From: Parachlamydiaceae bacterium | Lineage (GTDB): Bacteria > Chlamydiota > Chlamydiia > Chlamydiales > Parachlamydiaceae | Reading direction: 5' to 3' | NCBI GenBank assembly: GCA_013698165.1 | Contig: JACCVN010000346.1 | Span: forward strand, 1-8,274 | DNA length: 8,274 bases | Shown here: piece after piece, positions 1 through 6,360 of the stretch | Numbering within the stretch: the first letter of the stretch is position 1 | How the letters are laid out: every line of letters starts with the position of its first letter | Program-made: the position numbers and the translations under genes | Notes under the pieces: model-generated | What the model was told of the DNA's origin: nothing | What the model saw: only the letters and a program-made list of their open reading frames with translations | The model's database searches: none

Positions 1-501
1 TCGAACTCTTTAAGCAAGCTGCTTAAATAATTTCAAAAACAATTCATATGAAAAAACCAGTCTAAAAGTGGACAGGTTCATGCTCGCCTTGTGTTACCCA
101 AATTTGGCTGTTTTTGAACCATGCCTATATTGGCATTAACGATCGTGCCCTTATTCTTTGGAAGTTATACTTCAAAGTTTAAAATTCTTTACAATGATAT
201 TGTGTCAGGGCAGGTTCCAGATACAACAAAATATGTGGTTCGCAGGGAGATTTCGAATCCATCTAGAAATACATACAGCTAAATTGTTGCCTGCCGCATT
301 TCAAAGCGTCGTTCCTCCCAATAAGAGCAATGCTAGCCGATTTTAGCCCTACGCACAATTTGTAGGCAGTTTGGCTTGCAACGTCCAAACTCGGCATAGG
401 GATTCATGCTTTTCAATTATTCTCTTTTTTAAGTCGGCTAAAAAAAGTTTCGTGAAAAGCATGATCGGAATGCTGAGCTACGTATCGTTCACAACTTTCA
501 A
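1..501. other. Gene-free region downstream of the M48 gene, no recognisable coding sequence
   Basis: I see no convincing gene here. All frames on both strands are interrupted by stops at short intervals, and the short open stretches (for example 46 codons on the minus strand at about 262-399) match nothing I recognise and lack a good ribosome binding site. The right part, about 346-464, holds three consecutive inverted repeats: a 5-bp arm pair at 348-352/362-366, a 7-bp pair at 368-374/385-391, and the 12-bp pair listed separately. The left part could be a decayed gene or insertion-sequence remnant, but I found no transposase motif to support that. The upstream neighbour lies outside the window. 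Confidence 0.5.
404..464 (-). repeat. 12-bp inverted repeat past the M48 stop, possible terminator or structural element
   Basis: TCATGCTTTTCA at 404-415 is exactly complementary to TGAAAAGCATGA at 453-464. Inside the 37-base spacer a second pairing, CTTTTTT at 424-430 with AAAAAAG at 441-447, gives a stacked two-part stem. It starts 38 bases beyond the stop of the minus-strand metalloprotease gene, so ending that transcript is the obvious role. The T-run is inside the inner stem rather than after the outer one, so it is not a textbook intrinsic terminator. A remnant of a mobile element end is the alternative. Confidence 0.45.
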
Positions 502-1425
502 CTATCGGCTTGGGAATCTGAAAATGGATTCCAGGCTATCAGTCCTATCTGAAGTATTAGACCTTCTAATAACAGAGCTTAGTTGTCGTCCTTGTGATAG
601 GCCTGTGGGAGGAGGATTTTTCAATAAATAGGCATTGATTTGTTTCATTCTTAGGTCGGGATTTGGATGGCTTTGGAAAATATCCATGCCCCCACCGTCC
701 CCCCCTTTGCTGGCGGCTTTTAAAGTTTGCATTACAGAAATCATAGCATAGGGATCAAAACCTGCTGATTCCATCAGTTTTAAGCCCCAAGTATCTGCTT
801 GCGATTCATCTTCGCGACTATAGCTTAGTTGCATCGCCTGGTTGACAACTGCCGCAATTTGATAGGCAGCAGTTGATTGGTTGCTAGCAGCTGTGCCAAC
901 AGCGACGGTGAGAATCTGACCAAATTGATTTGTGGCCATTTGCTGTGCCGAGTGCCTTTCAATCACATGACCCATCTCATGGGCTAATACACCTGCTAGC
1001 TCAGCTTCGGTTTTCAAACCATTGAGCAAACCTAAAGTAATAAATATCTGCCCGCCCGGTAAAGCAAAGGCATTGACGGTTTGAGTATCAGCCAGAAGGT
1101 GAAATTGAAACTTCCAAGGGCTATTTTTTGCTACAGTCGAATCCACAAGATGCTGGCCTACGTCCTGAACAAATCGCGTTAGTGGATCGCTATTGCTGAG
1201 TTCACCGCCCATTTCTCGACTCATCTGAGGGGCAGATTCAAGGCCTAAGCGTATTTCTTGAGCAGGGGAAATAGAAACATGCTGCTTTTCCTTGGTCACA
1301 GGATTTTCTTCTACTTGACCCATGTACATTAACCAACCCACTATTGCAATAATGACCCCAATGGCCAAACGGCCAAAAAATCCACTACCGGAGCGTTGAT
1401 TTTGATTGGAATCATAATATGGCAT
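502..1425 (-). CDS. M48 family zinc metalloprotease, membrane-anchored
   Basis: A 307-residue M48 (Ste24/HtpX/LoiP-like) metallopeptidase. The zinc site is HEMGH, with His149, Glu150 and His153. The third ligand is probably Glu207 in the E-x-x-A-D motif (207-211). A His-Pro pair at 253-254 matches the usual late HP motif of the family. A single hydrophobic helix at about 17-36, after a short Asn/Gln/Ser-rich start, suggests a bitopic anchor with the protease domain outside the cytoplasm, as expected for envelope quality-control proteases. There are no TPR repeats, unlike BepA. The last 35 or so residues, rich in Ser and Arg, are not part of the usual fold. The ATG at 1425 is chosen because GGGGTGA lies just before it. 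The gene is transcribed away from bioY and appears monocistronic. Its substrate is unknown; removal of misfolded envelope proteins is the family-based guess. Confidence 0.9.
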   Translation of the reverse strand: MPYYDSNQNQRSGSGFFGRLAIGVIIAIVGWLMYMGQVEENPVTKEKQHVSISPAQEIRLGLESAPQMSREMGGELSNSDPLTRFVQDVGQHLVDSTVAKNSPWKFQFHLLADTQTVNAFALPGGQIFITLGLLNGLKTEAELAGVLAHEMGHVIERHSAQQMATNQFGQILTVAVGTAASNQSTAAYQIAAVVNQAMQLSYSREDESQADTWGLKLMESAGFDPYAMISVMQTLKAASKGGDGGGMDIFQSHPNPDLRMKQINAYLLKNPPPTGLSQGRQLSSVIRRSNTSDRTDSLESIFRFPSR

Positions 1426-1484
1426 TTTGTCACCCCAAGTTGTTGCGGACGAAATAGTATCTGGAAGGCAGCATTAAAATAATT

Positions 1485-1513
1485 CATATAGACGATCTGG
1501 ACCTTTTTGTCCA
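1485..1513 (-). promoter_or_regulatory. Putative sigma-70-type promoter for the M48 gene
   Basis: Read on the minus strand, TGGACA (1508-1513) and TATATG (1485-1490) are separated by exactly 17 bases. They match 5/6 and 4/6 consensus positions. The predicted start near 1478 gives a leader of about 50 bases before the ATG at 1425. The -10 is weak, so this is a candidate only. Confidence 0.35.
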
Positions 1514-1555
1514 TATCGACTGCTTCATTCGTGTATTCTATTTTCTTCATTTCCG

Positions 1556-1584
1556 TTGCCGGGGTTTTTAATATCTGTTATGCT
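1556..1584 (+). promoter_or_regulatory. Putative extended -10 promoter for bioY
   Basis: TTGCCG at 1556-1561 and TATGCT at 1579-1584 are 17 bases apart, and a TGn extension (TGT, 1576-1578) precedes the -10. The transcript would start near 1591, only about 23 bases before the bioY ATG. I see no BirA-type operator palindrome overlapping it, so biotin repression by the classical route is not evident. Confidence 0.5.
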
Positions 1585-1613
1585 GTAGATTCCTAAAACA
1601 TCGGAGAATTATT

Positions 1614-2171
1614 ATGTCTTTAAGCCCTTCTTTATTGCTTACAACTGAAAAATCCCGAAGCCATTTTCTGCTTTCAGCATTGCAGATTTTGGGAGCCTCG
1701 TTATTTATAGCTTTGTGTGCGCAGATACAATTCCCGCTTTATTCTACACCAGTTTGGGTAACAGGGCAGACATTTGCGATTATGCTCATTGGGGCAACTA
1801 TGGGCAGTCGAAGAGGATTGCTTAGTGTCATTGCCTATATTGCTGAAGGTGCTCTTGGCCTCCCGGTTTATATGAGCGCACATTTTGGGTTCGCATCGCT
1901 TTTGGGAATAACCGGTGGATATTTCGTTGGGTTTATGTTCCAGGCATATTTAGTAGGTTGGTGCATAGAGCGTCAGCGTTCCTTTAATTCCCTCAAGACT
2001 ATTGCGATTTTACTCTCCTCTTGTGCCTTGCAGCTTGGATTGGGAGCAATATGGCTTTCTCAATATGTGGGCCTGGAAGCTGCTTTTATGATGGGCATAG
2101 TTCCCTTTATTGCAGGAGAAATTCTCAAAGCTTTAAGCATTACAGCCTACTTAAAATGCGTAAAGTCGTAA
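1614..2171 (+). CDS. bioY: Biotin transporter BioY (ECF transporter S component)
   Basis: A 185-residue, almost wholly hydrophobic protein of the usual BioY length with about six membrane helices. It binds biotin in the inner membrane and works alone or with the ECF energising module (EcfT plus ATPases); no such module genes are in this window. Family signatures are present: AQI-x-F-P-L followed by P-V-x-V-T-GQTF at about 36-54, a GA-x-x-GS-RRG loop at 60-68, GLPVY at 82-86, and GITGGY-x-x-GF at 98-107, where the common form is GPTGGY. The C-terminal P-F-x-x-GE-x-LK at 164-172 has Glu where Asp is commoner. The start is supported by GGAG at 1603-1606, seven bases upstream. It is followed 54 bases later by a BPL_N gene on the same strand, suggesting a biotin salvage operon. 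Chlamydiae are known to import biotin through BioY. Confidence 0.93.
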   Translation: MSLSPSLLLTTEKSRSHFLLSALQILGASLFIALCAQIQFPLYSTPVWVTGQTFAIMLIGATMGSRRGLLSVIAYIAEGALGLPVYMSAHFGFASLLGITGGYFVGFMFQAYLVGWCIERQRSFNSLKTIAILLSSCALQLGLGAIWLSQYVGLEAAFMMGIVPFIAGEILKALSITAYLKCVKS

Positions 2172-2207
2172 AATGTCGCTCGGCACCCAAATGCGGGGCC
2201 ACATTTT
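2170..2207 (+). repeat. Bipartite hairpin in the bioY-BPL_N gap
   Basis: AAAATGT (2170-2176), overlapping the bioY stop codon, pairs with ACATTTT (2201-2207). Inside it GGCACCC (2182-2188) pairs with GGGGCC (2195-2200) if one A is bulged, closing a six-base loop; a five-base bulge separates the two stems on the left side. There is no following T-run, so it is more likely an mRNA processing, stability or partial-termination element than a full terminator. It ends a few bases before the ribosome binding site (about 2210-2214) of the next gene. Confidence 0.45.
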
Positions 2208-2225
2208 GCAAGGGCTAAAATTAAT

Positions 2226-2990
2226 ATGAAAAAGATTTTAATCTATCGAGACAATGGGGCAAACTCCTTTGGCGTCAGTTCTATTCATTCCTCTCTATGC
2301 ATAGAAGGAATAGACCGGCACTATTCCATTGAGTGGGCAGATAAAGAGCTGCTCCGTACGAAAAATTGGATCAAAGATACGCATGTATTGATTTTCCCTG
2401 GAGGGCGCGATATTCCCTACCATGAAGCTCTGCAGGGAGAGCCTAATCAATATATTCGCGAATTTGTGGAAAATGGCGGACATTATTTTGGCATATGTGC
2501 TGGAAGTTATTATGGTTGTGCATTTATTGAATTTGAAAAAGGACACCCTTTAGAAGTTATTGCAGATCGGGAGCTGAAATTCTTCCCTGGAATTGCTCGT
2601 GGTCCAGCTTATGGCAATGGAACGTTCAGCTATCATAACGAAAGCGGAGCTAGGATTGCTTCCTTGAAATTAAGTCCATCTCTATCGGATTCTGAGGCCT
2701 CTGCAGCTTATTATGACGGAGGTTGTGCCTTTATAGAGACAGACAAATATCTTAATACCCAAGTTCTTGGCAGCTATTCCGAAATTGAAGGGCAGCCAGC
2801 TGCAATCATCCAATGTCGCGTGGGTAACGGTAGAGCTCTTTTGTGCGGGGTGCATCCTGAATATAGCACTTTACACAGAGCTTCAAAGAAATTACTTTCC
2901 GAGGACAAATACACTAATTTACAATCGATAGAACAGAAGCGAAGGCAACTGTTTGCCGATCTTTTACGATCTATCGATTTAAAGTTCTAA
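2226..2990 (+). CDS. BPL_N domain protein (biotin-protein ligase N-terminal-like, class I amidotransferase fold)
   Basis: A 254-residue protein that I assign to the BPL_N family, the domain found at the N terminus of fungal biotin-protein ligases and as a free-standing bacterial protein. It contains no LplA/BirA catalytic ligase domain, so it should not be called a biotin ligase. Visible motifs: an N-terminal strand then Y-R-D-N-G at 7-11, F-PGGRD at 57-62, the nucleophile elbow G-I-C-A-G-S-Y with Cys91, and G-V-H-P-E-Y with His210 and Glu212 near the end. Cys91/His210/Glu212 match the triad of class I glutamine amidotransferase-like enzymes, so it may be catalytically active, perhaps on an amide. 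The reaction is unknown. Placement 54 bases after bioY on the same strand suggests a role in biotin handling, for example release or use of a biotin amide; this is inference. AAGGG at 2210-2214 is the likely ribosome binding site. No cytoplasmic export signal is seen. Confidence 0.85.
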   Translation: MKKILIYRDNGANSFGVSSIHSSLCIEGIDRHYSIEWADKELLRTKNWIKDTHVLIFPGGRDIPYHEALQGEPNQYIREFVENGGHYFGICAGSYYGCAFIEFEKGHPLEVIADRELKFFPGIARGPAYGNGTFSYHNESGARIASLKLSPSLSDSEASAAYYDGGCAFIETDKYLNTQVLGSYSEIEGQPAAIIQCRVGNGRALLCGVHPEYSTLHRASKKLLSEDKYTNLQSIEQKRRQLFADLLRSIDLKF

Positions 2991-3059
2991 AAAAAGACTG
3001 TTCAATTATAGCCCATTATGTTAAAATTAATTCGGAACTAATAAATGGAGGGTTCAGAG

Positions 3060-3179
3060 ATGTCAGCAACTAATGCTAACGATATTAACTTGAAAGTGCT
3101 GTTTGAAAGTAAATGTATTTTTTCATTTTCGTCTCTTCTCCTCCCTTCTACTCTCCTTCTTCTTAACCTTCTAGGTTAA
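3060..3179 (+). CDS. Possible 39-residue Leu-rich small protein or leader peptide
   Basis: A short frame opens at an ATG placed seven bases after a strong GGAGGG (3047-3052), which is the main reason to list it. The first 18 residues are polar (start MSATNANDIN). Residues 19-39 form one hydrophobic stretch containing LLL at 26-28 and LLLL at 32-35. It could be a small single-pass membrane protein, a leader peptide controlling the MFS gene about 190 bases downstream, or the remaining start of a lost gene. The Leu codons are mostly CTC and CTT and lie in a pyrimidine tract, so low-complexity sequence could also explain them. The stop codon sits inside a hairpin. I recognise no homologue. Confidence 0.35.
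   Translation: MSATNANDINLKVLFESKCIFSFSSLLLPSTLLLLNLLG
3118..3164 (+). repeat. 47-base polypyrimidine tract
   Basis: Of 47 bases only three (3125, 3131, 3150) are purines on the plus strand. It lies in the second half of the possible small ORF. Such tracts are unusual in this window and can form triplex or slipped structures; here it may also keep the leader RNA unstructured. Confidence 0.6.
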
Positions 3180-3194
3180 TTCTTTATATTTTTT
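3163..3194 (+). terminator. Weak terminator or attenuator-like hairpin
   Basis: TTAACC (3163-3168) and GGTTAA (3174-3179) form a perfect 6-bp stem with a five-base loop, followed by a T-rich stretch ending in six T at 3189-3194. The stem has only two G-C pairs and the T-run starts late, so termination would be weak. It overlaps the stop codon of the possible Leu-rich ORF. It might end the bioY-BPL_N transcript, for which I see no other terminator, or act as an attenuator. Confidence 0.3.
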
Positions 3195-3328
3195 GTTTCC
3201 AAAGCTCTTCATAAAGAGTCGTTCAAAGATAATTTGAAAGTTACAATGCGTATCCAATTTTTTTGGGATTGCATCTTGAGAACATGAAATTATATTCATT
3301 TCTCGTATTGAATTAGTTAACTATAAAA

Positions 3329-3351
3329 AGACATAGAAAATAACTATGTCT
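3329..3351 (+). promoter_or_regulatory. Perfect 8-bp dyad just before the MFS ribosome binding site
   Basis: AGACATAG (3329-3336) and CTATGTCT (3344-3351) are exact inverted repeats with a seven-base A/T spacer. AAGGTGG, the ribosome binding site, starts at 3354. As DNA this resembles a repressor operator; as RNA it would be a hairpin beside the ribosome site. Read on the minus strand it is followed by TTTTT, so it could also stop antisense transcripts. I found no clearly matching -35/-10 pair for the MFS gene, though TATATT at 3291-3296 is possible. Confidence 0.45.
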
Positions 3352-3368
3352 AAAAGGTGGATTAAAAA

Positions 3369-4583
3369 ATGAAAGTTTCACGAATGATGGCTTGGACGAT
3401 TTGGATGGTAGCATCGATTTTCTACGCCTATCAATATATTTTAAGAGTGATGCCCAACATCATGTTGGATGATATTATGAATCAGTACCAAATTGACGCA
3501 GCCATATTTGGTCAATTTTCCGGTTTCTATTATATCGGTTATTCCTTGTTGCATTTGCCGATAGGAATTATGCTTGATCGTTACGGTCCTAAAAAAGTGA
3601 TGTCTGGGTGTATTCTATTGACCGTTGTTGGACTAATGCCATTATTATTTTCCGATTATTGGATTTATCCTATCGCAGGACGATTTTTGATAGGTGTCGG
3701 ATCTTCCGCGGCCATATTAGGCGTTTTTAAGGTTGTGCGTATGGCATTCAGTGAGGGGCGTTTTGCTCGCATGCTTAGTTTTTCCGTGATGATCGGTTTG
3801 ATTGGAGCGATTTATGGCGGAGCTCCGGTGAGTTATATGAGTGATGTCTTAGGTTATCAGGCAGTGGTTAAATTTTTAGCTTTTGCTGGAATTGGCTTAG
3901 CCATAATCACTTATCTAGTGATCCCTGATATCAAAAGTAAGCCTCAGACCGCAGTGTTTTCTGACATAAAAGAAGTATTTGGCAACTATCGGGTAGTATT
4001 GACATGTCTATTTGCCGGATTGATGGTTGGACCCTTAGAAGGATTTGCGGATGTATGGGGAACAGCTTTCTTAAAGCAATCTTATGGATTTGATACAGCA
4101 TTAGCGACCAGTTTACCCTCCATGATCTATATTGGCATGTGCTTTGGCGCCCCGGTACTGAATTTTATGGCGGAGAAAATGGGTAGTTATTTAGGGGCAA
4201 TCATAGCTGCTGGTGTTGGTATGACAGCAAGTTTTGTGTGCTTATTGTCTTGGCAGCTCCCATATGGAACTGTGAGCATTAGCTTTGTGATTGTGGGCAT
4301 CTGTTGTGCCTATCAGATTTTGGCAATTTATCAAGCGTCTGTATATGTCAGAGAAGAAGTTGCCGGATTGACAACTGCGGTGGCAAACATGATCATCATG
4401 ATTTTTGGGTATGCGTTTCACACAGCGATAGGAACCGTTGTCAATGCGATGGGCGGGCCGAATGCTCCTGACGCAATGAACTATGGTTTAACTGTTATTC
4501 CAATTGCACTAGGGATTGGAACAATTGGTTTTGTCAGTTTGATGTTGAGCTGTAAAAGAGATAGGGCATTGCAGGTTGCTTAA
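3369..4583 (+). CDS. Major facilitator superfamily (MFS) transporter, substrate unknown
   Basis: A 404-residue inner-membrane carrier of typical MFS length with about 12 predicted helices. The diagnostic loop 2-3 motif A is clear: G-I-M-L-D-R-Y-G-P-K-K at 66-76, with Asp70 and Arg71. Arg105 in GRFLIGVGSS lies where motif B is expected in helix 4. The central cytoplasmic loop is short (about 187-207). The N terminus, with Y-Q-Y-I-L-R-V near 21-27 before a loop, resembles the MFS carriers common in Legionella, Coxiella and amoeba-associated chlamydiae, which import host metabolites; individual substrates in that group vary and cannot be read from sequence. The ATG is supported by AAGGTGG at 3354-3360. 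The gene stands alone with a long upstream region, and faces a minus-strand gene across a large inverted repeat. Amino-acid or organic-acid uptake is a reasonable guess only. Confidence 0.88.
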   Translation: MKVSRMMAWTIWMVASIFYAYQYILRVMPNIMLDDIMNQYQIDAAIFGQFSGFYYIGYSLLHLPIGIMLDRYGPKKVMSGCILLTVVGLMPLLFSDYWIYPIAGRFLIGVGSSAAILGVFKVVRMAFSEGRFARMLSFSVMIGLIGAIYGGAPVSYMSDVLGYQAVVKFLAFAGIGLAIITYLVIPDIKSKPQTAVFSDIKEVFGNYRVVLTCLFAGLMVGPLEGFADVWGTAFLKQSYGFDTALATSLPSMIYIGMCFGAPVLNFMAEKMGSYLGAIIAAGVGMTASFVCLLSWQLPYGTVSISFVIVGICCAYQILAIYQASVYVREEVAGLTTAVANMIIMIFGYAFHTAIGTVVNAMGGPNAPDAMNYGLTVIPIALGIGTIGFVSLMLSCKRDRALQVA

Positions 4584-4602
4584 AAATAGCCGCGAAAGCG
4601 GC
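4582..4602 (-). terminator. Intrinsic terminator on the minus strand
   Basis: Read on the minus strand, GCCGC-TTTC-GCGGC (4602 to 4589) is a perfect 5-bp G/C stem with a four-base loop, followed by TATTTTT (4588 to 4582). This is the standard intrinsic terminator form and would end transcripts from the amidohydrolase gene stopping at 4717, after crossing the long inverted repeat. The T-tract overlaps the MFS stop codon. On the plus strand the same stem has a GAAA loop but no T-run. Confidence 0.6.
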
Positions 4603-4709
4603 AAAATGTAGGCTGCTGCGTCTCGCAGCAGGAGTTAGATGTGGTTGATATAGCACTTCACTTCCTCCTTTTTGAGACGCAGCAGCCTACATTTTGCTGT
4701 ATTCGTGGC
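4589..4709. repeat. Long inverted-repeat element (23-bp perfect arms, about 36 bp in RNA) between convergent genes
   Basis: Bases 4602-4624 and 4674-4696 are perfect reverse complements over 23 bp. Outside this, 4589-4601 pairs with 4697-4709 in the plus-strand RNA at 12 of 13 positions when G-U pairs are allowed (three G-U pairs; the A4597/A4701 pair fails), giving a stem of about 36 bp around a 49-base loop. The left side can instead fold locally into two small hairpins: 4589-4602 (GAAA tetraloop) and CTGCTGCG/CGCAGCAG at 4613-4620/4624-4631 with a three-base loop. It fills the gap between the MFS stop and the stop of the convergent gene, with 5 and 7 free bases. It may be a REP- or MITE-like dispersed element, a bidirectional terminator, or both. 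No open frame lies inside. Confidence 0.75.
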
Positions 4710-4716
4710 GTCAAAT

Positions 4717-6186
4717 TTAGATTTTATTATTCGCAAATAGGGCTGCTGTAGAAACATTATGCAAGGCCTCTTTGCCAGCATATGCATTATCAAAAGCAAC
4801 TTTAATAGCGCCTGTTTTTGGGGTCATGACCACGCTGTGAGTCGTGTATAAATTGTTGACGTAGGGTAAAGCCAACGCATTTTCAAGTGGGGTCTTTTTA
4901 TTGAAATGTTGACTAATTACCCGCAGTCTTTTTTTACTTGAAAGCATATCTGAGCTGGTCGTTGGTTTGTAGCGGAAATTTAGAGTCACAAGAGGTTTAT
5001 TTTCTTCCCATCGTCGGATAACATGTTGATGCTCTTTGGATTGAAAAAAGTGGATTGTAGAAGCTCCTTCAGGATCAGCGGCAGTTAAATGATAAGGTCC
5101 CAAGGGAGGATGCTCTTCAGCATATTTTTCAACTTCTTTGACACTCTTAAAATTTTCAAGGCAATAGCGATTATAAAAACAAGCAGGCATGCCTTTGATT
5201 TCATTAGTGTCACCGTTGCAGACATTCATAGCCAAGCATAAACCTTGAGAGTTTTGCCCTGTCGTAGTGCCTATGAAGCCAGGAACGTTCACATCTACAG
5301 TATTAAATCGAGCGTCAATAAAGCGTCGATTGATGATTAAACTTTTGGTTCCGGTAAGACCATACGTTGACCAATCCAAATTTCTTGCAAATTGTATAAC
5401 ATCATTATCAGAACGATCTACAATAGCTGTACAACCAACAATTTCTTGAGATAGGTTTTTTTTGTCAGAGGAGGTTTTTTCTGTAGGGTTTTCAGGATCG
5501 AAATGCAGAGAATCCGGCACGAGATGCATCAGCGTTATATCATTGAGGGTCAATATCTTTGGGAAATTCCACCAATTTTCCTTTGCCCATAAATCGTATC
5601 CTTCTAGAAGTCCCTTCATTTCGGTTAAATATTCTTCCGGAATTTGCTTGCGAATACTATCGAGGCATAAAGGGGGAAGTTGATCGGCTCTGGGTTTTCC
5701 GAGTAAAGTATGCTTAACGAGTTCATATCTTTTTACAAGGGTATTAATAGCTTCGCCGCAAAGATACCCATGGGCTTTTCCTGCGCTAAAGGGATTATCA
5801 CCTTCCAGGGCAAGAACAGGAACGTCGCCATCATAGTACAGTTTCCCGCCTTCACATTCGTTTGGTATATAGTCATGGTTTTTCATGTCATGGTGAGGAC
5901 TTGCATAGATGTCTAAAAATAGATGGGAAAGAGTGGCTATCCCACAAGCGGATGCGGATAAAAGTGAAACGCCGCCAAGAATGAAAAGATTGGCTGTAGT
6001 TCCAACTGGAAGAGAAGATAAATAGGGGATTGAGCAGCCTAATCCAATTCCAAAGGCAAAAGTCGCAGTGTTAGCGACTTTCATAGTTAGAGGATGTTCA
6101 TGAATCCAAAATTTTAATCTTTTTTTATTTGATGTTAAAAATTCGGCTGGGGAGGGCAAAGTCGCATGTATTGTTGAGTCATTCAT
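4717..6186 (-). CDS. Membrane-anchored C45/acid ceramidase-like Ntn-hydrolase, paralogue 1
   Basis: A 489-residue protein: a short soluble start, two hydrophobic helices at about 35-62 and 65-93 joined by a tight turn, then a domain of about 390 residues. The domain is an N-terminal-nucleophile amidohydrolase of the linear amide C-N hydrolase / peptidase C45 group. The presumed autocleavage site is Gly251-Cys252 in G-C-T-A-I-V. Arg268 and Asp271 (R-N-L-D-W) follow Cys252 by 16 and 19 residues, the same spacing as Cys143, Arg159 and Asp162 of human acid ceramidase. P-G-F-I-G-x-x-T-G-Q-N at 302-312, Asn403 (T-L-N-F-R) and Arg420 complete the expected catalytic set. Family members cleave or transfer N-acyl amides (ceramides, N-acylethanolamines, penicillins); the substrate here is unknown. 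GGAGGG lies 11 bases before the ATG. The next gene upstream is a close paralogue, about 83 of 107 residues identical over 302-408 by my hand count. The helix pair resembles the bilobed motif of chlamydial Inc proteins. Confidence 0.85.
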   Translation of the reverse strand: MNDSTIHATLPSPAEFLTSNKKRLKFWIHEHPLTMKVANTATFAFGIGLGCSIPYLSSLPVGTTANLFILGGVSLLSASACGIATLSHLFLDIYASPHHDMKNHDYIPNECEGGKLYYDGDVPVLALEGDNPFSAGKAHGYLCGEAINTLVKRYELVKHTLLGKPRADQLPPLCLDSIRKQIPEEYLTEMKGLLEGYDLWAKENWWNFPKILTLNDITLMHLVPDSLHFDPENPTEKTSSDKKNLSQEIVGCTAIVDRSDNDVIQFARNLDWSTYGLTGTKSLIINRRFIDARFNTVDVNVPGFIGTTTGQNSQGLCLAMNVCNGDTNEIKGMPACFYNRYCLENFKSVKEVEKYAEEHPPLGPYHLTAADPEGASTIHFFQSKEHQHVIRRWEENKPLVTLNFRYKPTTSSDMLSSKKRLRVISQHFNKKTPLENALALPYVNNLYTTHSVVMTPKTGAIKVAFDNAYAGKEALHNVSTAALFANNKI

Positions 6187-6261
6187 AGAAAAAGTATCCC
6201 TCCAGTTTTATTATTCTAACAAATCTGACTATTAACGCTTTTAATTAACTATTGCATAACT

Positions 6262-6290
6262 ATTATATGCTAAATTATGTATATTATCAA
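6262..6290 (-). promoter_or_regulatory. Strong sigma-70-type promoter of paralogue 1
   Basis: On the minus strand TTGATA (6285-6290) and TATAAT (6262-6267) are spaced by exactly 17 bases, a 5/6 and 6/6 match. Transcription would start near 6255, leaving a leader of about 70 bases before the ATG at 6186. The gene is therefore likely expressed independently of its upstream paralogue. Confidence 0.65.
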
Positions 6291-6360
6291 TGTTGTTGTG
6301 CATGTTATTTCAAATAAATAGAGTTATTTTGTGATTAAAGAGCTAAACTGAACAATAGCT

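Noticed and set aside
60..80. Insertion-sequence end suggested by AAAGTGGACAGG
   Set aside because: It faintly resembles some IS terminal repeats, but there is no matching second end and no transposase motif in either strand nearby.
215..275. tRNA-like T-arm suggestion around GATTTCGAATC
   Set aside because: The flanking bases do not form a five-base T-stem and no acceptor or anticodon arm can be built.
371..631. 86-codon plus-strand frame (alternative start codons) across the M48 3' end
   Set aside because: Half of it is antisense to the M48 C terminus, the rest runs through inverted repeats, and the composition does not look like a protein family I know.
1341..1550. 69-codon minus-strand frame overlapping the start of the M48 gene
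   Set aside because: It overlaps the better supported M48 start by 85 bases in another frame, contains the candidate promoter of that gene, has only a weak ribosome site and shows no recognisable motif.
1556..1613. BirA operator controlling bioY
   Set aside because: No long inverted repeat with the TTGTAAACC-type half sites is present between the promoter and the ATG.
2226..2990. Annotation as biotin-protein ligase (BirA)
   Set aside because: The catalytic ligase domain with its G-R-G-R-x-G motif is absent; only the N-terminal-type BPL_N domain is present.
5267..5916. Several 60-73 codon plus-strand frames inside the amidohydrolase genes
   Set aside because: They are antisense to strongly conserved coding sequence, and no family is recognisable in their translations.
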